Position numbers and translations under genes: made by a program. The notes under the pieces are model-generated. The model was not told where the DNA came from, searched no databases, and was given only the letters and a program-made list of their open reading frames with translations. From Anaerolineaceae bacterium (GTDB taxonomy: Bacteria; Chloroflexota; Anaerolineae; Anaerolineales; Anaerolineaceae): a DNA stretch of 59,826 nt. The stretch's first letter is position 1; the number at the start of each line of letters is the position of its first letter. The stretch is from assembly GCA_020845515.1 (NCBI GenBank), contig JADLFQ010000044.1:1-59826 (forward strand). Reading direction: 5' to 3'. Of this stretch, positions 54,894 to 59,826 are shown piece after piece.

Positions 54894-55969
54894 CAAAACA
54901 TCTCCTTTGGCAAGGGTTGTTGTTCACTCTGCATAACATATTCTAACGCCTGAGTGAGAATTTCGACAGATCTCAGATACTCACTCAACAGAATGTGCTC
55001 GTTGGGTGTATGATCCAACCCGGAATCGCCGGGGCCATACGCCACAATCGGGCAATTCCAAACTGGTCCAACCAGGTTCATATCCGCAGTGCCGGTCTTA
55101 AGGCTGAACGAAGGCTGTCCGCCGGCGGCACGGATGCCTGCAAGCAGCCCGCGCACAAGAGCGTTATTTTTCTCCCCTTTATAGGCCGGGATATAATCTT
55201 CCACAACTATCTCGCCATCCCCTGCCGCGCCCGCCAGCAGATTCTCCAGCTCGCTCCTTGTAATGCCGAGCGGCAGCCGCAGCCCCACCCGCATTTCAGC
55301 CGTTTCAATAAAATTATCGTTTCTCGATTGCATCTGCCGCAATGCCGGCGTCAATTGCTCAAAAACCCGGTCTTTACCCTCATTCCAACGCGTTGCGGCC
55401 TGCACGATCCCATTCCAAAAACCAACTGCCTGTTCACAGGCGTTTTCAGCCCTGGCAGCCGTGTGCGTCAACGGTTTTTGAACCATGTAGCGGCACCGGA
55501 AGGTGCCTTTGTAGCCCAGCGTAATATGATCCCATCCGCTCGGCTCGCCAATCACCACCATTTGCGGCGGGGCATAATTTTCGCACAAATATCTCGCCCC
55601 GCGCGAGTCCCCTTCCTCGCCAAGCGCGCCGATCACGGTAACGCGCCACTCAGGAGCAAGCTTTGCAGCCGCGCCCGCCGCCGCAAAGCAAGCCAGCGGT
55701 CCTTTTGCATCCACCGCGCCCCGGCCATACAAACGGTCACCTTCCCACCGGATGGGAATAACGCCCGGCACGGTATCAATGTGCCCGAGCAGCAGGATTT
55801 CCTGCGGTCCCTCGCCGCGCGTCCCGACTGCATTCCCAACACCATCGCGGGAAACCGTATATCCCATCGTTTGCATGGCTTCTAAAAGAAAATCCACCGC
55901 ACCGGCCTCTTCTCCGGTGGGGCTGTAGGCAGCCAGCAATCCGGGCAGCAGTGCTGCAGGATCTTTCAT
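54893..55969 (-). CDS. lysK: LysK: [LysW]-lysine/ornithine hydrolase (M20 family)
   Basis: 358 residues, an M20 zinc amidohydrolase. Metal ligands: LLLGHIDTVPG (His, Asp), GRGAVDAKGPLA (Asp), ALGEEGDSRGA (catalytic Glu and ligand Glu), VIGEPSGWD and the C-terminal GDSGLDHTPNEHI (His). It frees lysine, or ornithine in bifunctional systems, from the carrier protein, completing the pathway. Its start overlaps the lysJ stop by 4 bases (ATGA-type) and its stop overlaps the leader peptide start. Confidence 0.88.
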   Translation of the reverse strand: MKDPAALLPGLLAAYSPTGEEAGAVDFLLEAMQTMGYTVSRDGVGNAVGTRGEGPQEILLLGHIDTVPGVIPIRWEGDRLYGRGAVDAKGPLACFAAAGAAAKLAPEWRVTVIGALGEEGDSRGARYLCENYAPPQMVVIGEPSGWDHITLGYKGTFRCRYMVQKPLTHTAARAENACEQAVGFWNGIVQAATRWNEGKDRVFEQLTPALRQMQSRNDNFIETAEMRVGLRLPLGITRSELENLLAGAAGDGEIVVEDYIPAYKGEKNNALVRGLLAGIRAAGGQPSFSLKTGTADMNLVGPVWNCPIVAYGPGDSGLDHTPNEHILLSEYLRSVEILTQALEYVMQSEQQPLPKEMF

Positions 55970-57204
55970 GCCTCCGCTCCTGTACCGCCCTCACCAGACA
56001 AAACTTTCTCGACCGCCGCGACAACCCGGGCGAGTTCATCCTTGCTAATCACCAAAGGCGGCAAAAAACGCAGCACGGTCAAACCGGCAGGCAAAGCCAT
56101 GACCCCTTCCTGCATCAACGCCTGCAAATAGGGGGTGACCTTTTGCTTCAACTCCATTCCAACCATCAAACCCAGTCCGCGCACTTCACGAATCAGCGGG
56201 GATTGGATTTGGGATAATTGCCCGCGAAACCAGGTACCAAGTTCTGCCGCATGCTCCGGCAGGTGGTTGGCTTCAATGTAATCCAGCACGGCAAGCGCAG
56301 ATGCACAAGCCAGCGGGTTCCCCCCGAAGGTGGAACCATGCACTTGTGACGGCAGATCAGGAAGGTGCGCCGCAAGGAACGTCGCGCCCATCGGCACGCC
56401 CCCCGCAATAGATTTTGCAACGCACAGTATATCGGGCTGAAGGCCATTATGCTGAAAAGCAAACATTTTACCGGTACGGCCAAAACCCGTCTGCACCTCG
56501 TCAAGCACCAGAAGTGCTCCGTTCTCGAGGCAGAGCGCCTGCACCCCGGCCAAAAATTCCGCTTTTCCAGGGTTGACCCCTCCCTCCCCCTGAACCACTT
56601 CCAGAAGCACCGCGGCGGTCTCGTTGCTGATAGCAGCCCGTAAGGCTTCGAGATCGTTATAAGCAACGTGTTTAAAGCCAGGCACCAGCGGTTCGAAGGG
56701 CCCCCGGTATTTCTTTTCCCAGGTCGCTGAAAGCGCCCCCATCGTCCGCCCGTGGAAACCCCGCATAAACGCGATGATTTCAGTGCGGCCAGTCAGCAAG
56801 CGAGCAAATTTAATCCCTGCCTCCATGGCTTCCGTACCGGAATTACTTAAAAAGACCCGTGGAAAGCCCGTCAGCGCGCACAACCGTTCCATCACCGCGG
56901 CGCGTTTATCATTAAAAAATAATTCAGGACAGCCGATTAAAATACCAGCCTGTTCGGTAATCGCACGGGCAACTGCCGGGTTGGCATGCCCTACATTTGA
57001 AGAGCCCTGCCCGCCGATACAATCAATATATTCCCGGCCATCTGCATCATAAAGGCGGGCGCCCTGGCCGCGCACAATTGCAACCGGCCGCTTGCTGTAA
57101 ACCCCTACACTATGCGCCAGCTCGCGCTGCTGAATTTGTTCAGAAACCGTCATGCTTTCTGCCTCCCCCACGGCAGCAGAAGAAACCTGATTTTCTGCGC
57201 TCAT
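55966..57204 (-). CDS. lysJ: LysJ: [LysW]-aminoadipate/glutamate semialdehyde aminotransferase
   Basis: About 412 residues, class III PLP aminotransferase. [15 protein letters not shown] near the N-terminus, [18 protein letters not shown] with the PLP Asp, and the Schiff-base Lys in [14 protein letters not shown]. It converts the carrier-bound semialdehyde to the amine with glutamate. ATG 57204 follows AGAGGTG; the frame is open to 57288 but would overlap lysZ. Relatives include ArgD, and the enzyme may serve both lysine and ornithine synthesis. Confidence 0.87.
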   Translation of the reverse strand: MSAENQVSSAAVGEAESMTVSEQIQQRELAHSVGVYSKRPVAIVRGQGARLYDADGREYIDCIGGQGSSNVGHANPAVARAITEQAGILIGCPELFFNDKRAAVMERLCALTGFPRVFLSNSGTEAMEAGIKFARLLTGRTEIIAFMRGFHGRTMGALSATWEKKYRGPFEPLVPGFKHVAYNDLEALRAAISNETAAVLLEVVQGEGGVNPGKAEFLAGVQALCLENGALLVLDEVQTGFGRTGKMFAFQHNGLQPDILCVAKSIAGGVPMGATFLAAHLPDLPSQVHGSTFGGNPLACASALAVLDYIEANHLPEHAAELGTWFRGQLSQIQSPLIREVRGLGLMVGMELKQKVTPYLQALMQEGVMALPAGLTVLRFLPPLVISKDELARVVAAVEKVLSGEGGTGAEA

Positions 57205-57220
57205 CGTTGCACCTCTGCCC

Positions 57221-58024
57221 CTATGAAATGACGGTCCCTTTGCCAGCAATCGCATCAAAAAGCGGATGCGCTGTCCGACCATCAGCAAAGATCACTTTGG
57301 TTACACCCTGGTCGAGTGCTTCGCTCGCGCCCAGAACTTTTTTCTTCATCCGCCCTTCCGCGAAGGACAATGCCTGTTCCAATCCTCCGCGCGGAATATG
57401 CGGAATGAGCGTACCTTCATCCGGAAAGTCGCGCATCAAACCGGGCACGTTCGTCAACAAGATCAACTGCTCTGCTCCAATCGCGCCAGCAACCATGGCC
57501 GCCGCCCGATCAGCATCAACATTGACCGCGTCTCCCTCCGGTGAGACCGCCAGAGGGGCAACAACCGGCGTTAAACCAGCCTCGATCAACATCTTTAATA
57601 ACACCCCATTAACCGATACGATTTTACCGGTGTAATCATCGCGTAACATGCGCTGCTTTCCGTTCTCGACAATACGGATCGCCTCTTTGCGATGCGCTTC
57701 CATCACCCGTCCATCCACACCGCACAGACCGAAAGCGTTGACGCCCTTCTTTTGCAGGCATTCCACCAGCAAGGTGTTGATGCGCCCGTTGGCGACCATC
57801 GCAAAAATCTCCAGCGTCTGGCGGTCAGTGTACCGGCTGGAAAATCCGGAAACACTGGTAACAAAACGCGCTGGATGGCCGAGTTTTTCAGAAATTTCAT
57901 TTGTCTCTGCAGAACCGCCGTGAACCACAACCACTTTCTGCCCTTGCTGGGTCAAGCTGGCAATATCCTGACTGATCAGATCCAAAGAAACGCCTTGCGC
58001 TCCGCCAATTTTTACAACGATCAT
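57221..58024 (-). CDS. lysZ: LysZ: [LysW]-aminoadipate/glutamate kinase
   Basis: 267 residues, amino-acid kinase family (ArgB-like). Motifs: VVKIGGAQG at the start, VVVHGGSAETNEISEKLG, TPVVAPLAVSPEGDAVNVDAD and LLTNVPGLMRD. The HGGSAE loop differs from ArgB's HGGG, as seen in LysZ proteins. It phosphorylates the side-chain carboxylate of the carrier-bound substrate. It lies between lysY (14-base gap) and lysJ. Confidence 0.88.
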   Translation of the reverse strand: MIVVKIGGAQGVSLDLISQDIASLTQQGQKVVVVHGGSAETNEISEKLGHPARFVTSVSGFSSRYTDRQTLEIFAMVANGRINTLLVECLQKKGVNAFGLCGVDGRVMEAHRKEAIRIVENGKQRMLRDDYTGKIVSVNGVLLKMLIEAGLTPVVAPLAVSPEGDAVNVDADRAAAMVAGAIGAEQLILLTNVPGLMRDFPDEGTLIPHIPRGGLEQALSFAEGRMKKKVLGASEALDQGVTKVIFADGRTAHPLFDAIAGKGTVIS

Positions 58025-58038
58025 TCTTCCTTCGCTCC

Positions 58039-59070
58039 TTAAATCGGGTGCAGCCCGCTAAATTCAAGCCCGGCAGTTTCGGCAAAACCGCACATCAGAT
58101 TCATCGCCTGCACAGCGGAGCCTGATGCACCTTTCATCAGGTTGTCAATCGCCGCCGTCGCGACAACGTGGCCGCTCGCTTCGTCCAGTTCAAAGCCTAC
58201 ATCCGCATAATTGCTGCCAGCCAGTACTTTTGGCTCCGGAACGCGGTAAATCCCGCGCCGGTCTTTCACCAGGCGAATAAAAGGTTCATCTTCCACCCAG
58301 GCACGGTACGCGCGCCACAGGTCTTTCTCGGTTACGCCCGGTTTCACAAAAGCATGTCCTGCTGCGAGCGCCCCCCGCACCAGATCAACCGAAGTCATCG
58401 TCAGGTGCACGTCCTGCAAACCCAGTTCCTGCACCACTTCTGCCGTATGGCGATGGCCAAACGCCGAAAATGTGCGGATCACGCCGCTGCGTTCCGGGTG
58501 GTGCGATCCGGCATTCGGGCTGGCGCCGCCTTCCGAAGAGCCCACTTTAATGTCCACAATCACCGGGCGGGTCATATCAATAAAATCATTTTTAACCAGG
58601 GTGTAAAGCGCCAGAATGCTCGCGGTCGCATTACAGCCCACCCCGCTGACATAACGGGTCTGCCGTGTTTGCTCGCGGTGCAGTTCGGGCAAACCGTATA
58701 CAAAACGTTGCAGCCATTCCGGCGCAGCATGTTCGTGTCCGTAATAAGATTTGTACAGTCCGGCATCCCGCAGCCGAAAATCCGCCGCCAGATCAACAAT
58801 GCGCGGCGCCAATGAACCATAGTGTTCGATATTTTTCTGACTATCGCCGTGCGGCAGCGCCAGGAAAAGCACATCACAGGGTTCAAGCGTCTGGCGGGAC
58901 GTGAATTTCAATGTGGTGCGTTTGCGCAAGTTGGGATGCTGTTGGTAGACGAACTCCCCCAGATGGCTTTCCGAGGTAGCCTGAGAAACCTCCACCTCCG
59001 GGTGATCGAGCAGCAAGCGCAACAGCTCGCCGCCCGCATATCCGGAAGCGCCAACAATAGAAACCCTCAT
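58039..59070 (-). CDS. lysY: LysY: [LysW]-aminoadipyl/glutamyl phosphate reductase
   Basis: 343 residues, ArgC family. NADP loop [14 protein letters not shown], catalytic Cys in [10 protein letters not shown] and the conserved His region HHPERSG. It reduces the acyl phosphate to the semialdehyde. The start overlaps the lysX stop by 4 bases. The [15 protein letters not shown] loop is of the LysY type, where carrier binding replaces the small acetyl group. Confidence 0.88.
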   Translation of the reverse strand: MRVSIVGASGYAGGELLRLLLDHPEVEVSQATSESHLGEFVYQQHPNLRKRTTLKFTSRQTLEPCDVLFLALPHGDSQKNIEHYGSLAPRIVDLAADFRLRDAGLYKSYYGHEHAAPEWLQRFVYGLPELHREQTRQTRYVSGVGCNATASILALYTLVKNDFIDMTRPVIVDIKVGSSEGGASPNAGSHHPERSGVIRTFSAFGHRHTAEVVQELGLQDVHLTMTSVDLVRGALAAGHAFVKPGVTEKDLWRAYRAWVEDEPFIRLVKDRRGIYRVPEPKVLAGSNYADVGFELDEASGHVVATAAIDNLMKGASGSAVQAMNLMCGFAETAGLEFSGLHPI

Positions 59071-59826
59071 CTTGCCCTCAATGAGAAAGGATCGCGCTCG
59101 GCATACACAGGAGCAAGATGAGACAAATCTGCCAACGGCAGCCCCCGGGTGGCAACGGGGATGCCCAAATCGGTCTGAGCACCTGCAACCTTCAACGTGT
59201 AGTCAACGATAACACCGGCAATATCCACGCCCGTTGTCGGCGCAAGCGTATGAAACTCCATTGTGTGGTTGACTTCGTTAATGAGATAGCCGCGCTGCGA
59301 ATCTTCGAGCACATCCACAGCCAGCACACCTCCGCCCACCGCTTTGGCAGTTGCCACACACAATTCATTCAATTCCGGGGTAATCGGACAAACTTCTCCC
59401 TGCCCGCCGCGTGCCGTGTTGGTAATCCAGTGTGAAGAACTGCGGTAAATTGCACAGATGGTCTCATCCCCAACAACAACGGCGCGGATGTCGCGGCCAG
59501 GTTTCTGGATGAATTCCTGAATGTAAAACACCGAGTGCTGGTAGGAGCCGAGCGTATCCTTATGTTCAAGGATCGCCTCGGCAGCGTCGCGGTCATTGAT
59601 CTTGGAAAGCAGCCGCCCCCAGGAACCCACCACTGGCTTGAGCACCACCGGGTAGCCCAGCTCTTCAATCGCTTCCAACGCCGACTCGGGTGTAAAAGCA
59701 ATCCGCAAGCGCGGCTGGGGAATGCCGGCGCGGGAGAGCGCAGCCGAGGTGGCCAGCTTGTCTCCGCACACCTGCGCAACCGCAGACATATTGACGGTCG
59801 GTATTCCCCACGAATTCAGCACTGAA
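59067..59826 (-). CDS. lysX: LysX/ArgX-type ATP-grasp ligase, partial at window edge
   Basis: At least 253 residues; the gene runs off the right end, so the N-terminal domain is missing. It shares [54 protein letters not shown] and [10 protein letters not shown] with the copy at 49763. Compared with that copy, the substrate-loop neighbourhood reads GQGE instead of GKAE, and the C-terminal loop [13 protein letters not shown] instead of [13 protein letters not shown]. It heads the lysYZJK block. It may be ArgX (glutamate) or LysX (aminoadipate). The LysW carrier gene is expected just beyond the edge. Confidence 0.83.
   Translation of the reverse strand, partial: SVLNSWGIPTVNMSAVAQVCGDKLATSAALSRAGIPQPRLRIAFTPESALEAIEELGYPVVLKPVVGSWGRLLSKINDRDAAEAILEHKDTLGSYQHSVFYIQEFIQKPGRDIRAVVVGDETICAIYRSSSHWITNTARGGQGEVCPITPELNELCVATAKAVGGGVLAVDVLEDSQRGYLINEVNHTMEFHTLAPTTGVDIAGVIVDYTLKVAGAQTDLGIPVATRGLPLADLSHLAPVYAERDPFSLRAR

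Noticed and set aside
53916..55885. Long plus-strand frames (283 and 296 codons) over homocitrate synthase and lysK
   Set aside because: Both lie opposite genes with complete motifs, have no initiation signals and no recognisable protein.

Overview
The window looks like a chromosomal segment of a Chloroflexota bacterium, most likely class Anaerolineae. This is inferred from gene content and not from a marker phylogeny. The main reasons are a LysW-type (carrier-protein) aminoadipate lysine pathway, F420/FMN luciferase-like oxidoreductases, an ABC binding lipoprotein with a Pro-Thr-Glu-Ala linker, a YwiC-like protein, a GT-C arabinosyltransferase-like protein and a TatA/TatB/TatC set. No rRNA, tRNA, CRISPR array, insertion sequence or phage gene was seen.

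Layout. (1) 1-20.6 kb: an accessory catabolic region. It has DeoR- and IclR-type regulators, an alpha/beta hydrolase, an M24 aminopeptidase/creatinase-like enzyme, a complete branched-chain-type ABC importer (LivK, H, M, G, F), two luciferase-like oxidoreductases, a molybdenum hydroxylase locus with two large subunits sharing one FAD and one 2Fe-2S subunit, and an SDR dehydrogenase. Two decayed genes lie here: a cysteine-synthase-like pseudogene (11066-12031) and a 5'-truncated SDR pseudogene facing the intact SDR. The imported substrate is unknown. (2) 20.7-25 kb: Hsp20, biotin ligase, a small membrane protein and gyrA. (3) 25-29.3 kb: an acyl carrier protein, a ketoreductase-like SDR, an AMP-forming acyl ligase, a GNAT-like protein and a NodB-like deacetylase in one tight operon, plausibly making and transferring an acyl group onto a glycan. 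(4) 29.4-34.6 kb: Tat translocase, a YihY-like membrane protein, a GT-C membrane glycosyltransferase and a small membrane protein. (5) 34.7-37.3 kb: an ArsR-regulated sulfur operon (sulfide:quinone oxidoreductase-like, single-cysteine DsrC/TusE, DsrE-like) with a clear promoter and terminator. (6) 37.4-49.6 kb: a lipoprotein, PIG-L deacetylase, GAF histidine kinase, CBS protein, metal P-type ATPase with separate HMA chaperone and Crp/Fnr regulator, a HAD phosphatase, a cytosolic LysM protein with a DhaL-like partner, an M23 peptidase and a HEPN/MNT pair. (7) 49.7-59.8 kb, minus strand: the lysine operon lysX-lysY-lysZ-lysJ-lysK, then homocitrate synthase, homoaconitase large and small subunits, homoisocitrate dehydrogenase and a second lysX. 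The LysW carrier gene is not in the window and may lie just beyond the right edge.

The most striking structure is between lysK and homocitrate synthase. A 31-codon reading frame with seven lysine codons starts on the lysK stop codon with a strong ribosome-binding site. It is followed by a terminator hairpin. The last codons of the frame contain a 9-base segment perfectly complementary to the terminator's 5' arm. This has the architecture of a ribosome-mediated lysine attenuator inside the operon. It would separate a lysXYZJK block, which could also serve ornithine/arginine synthesis, from the lysine-only block homocitrate synthase-lysT-lysU-HICDH-lysX2.
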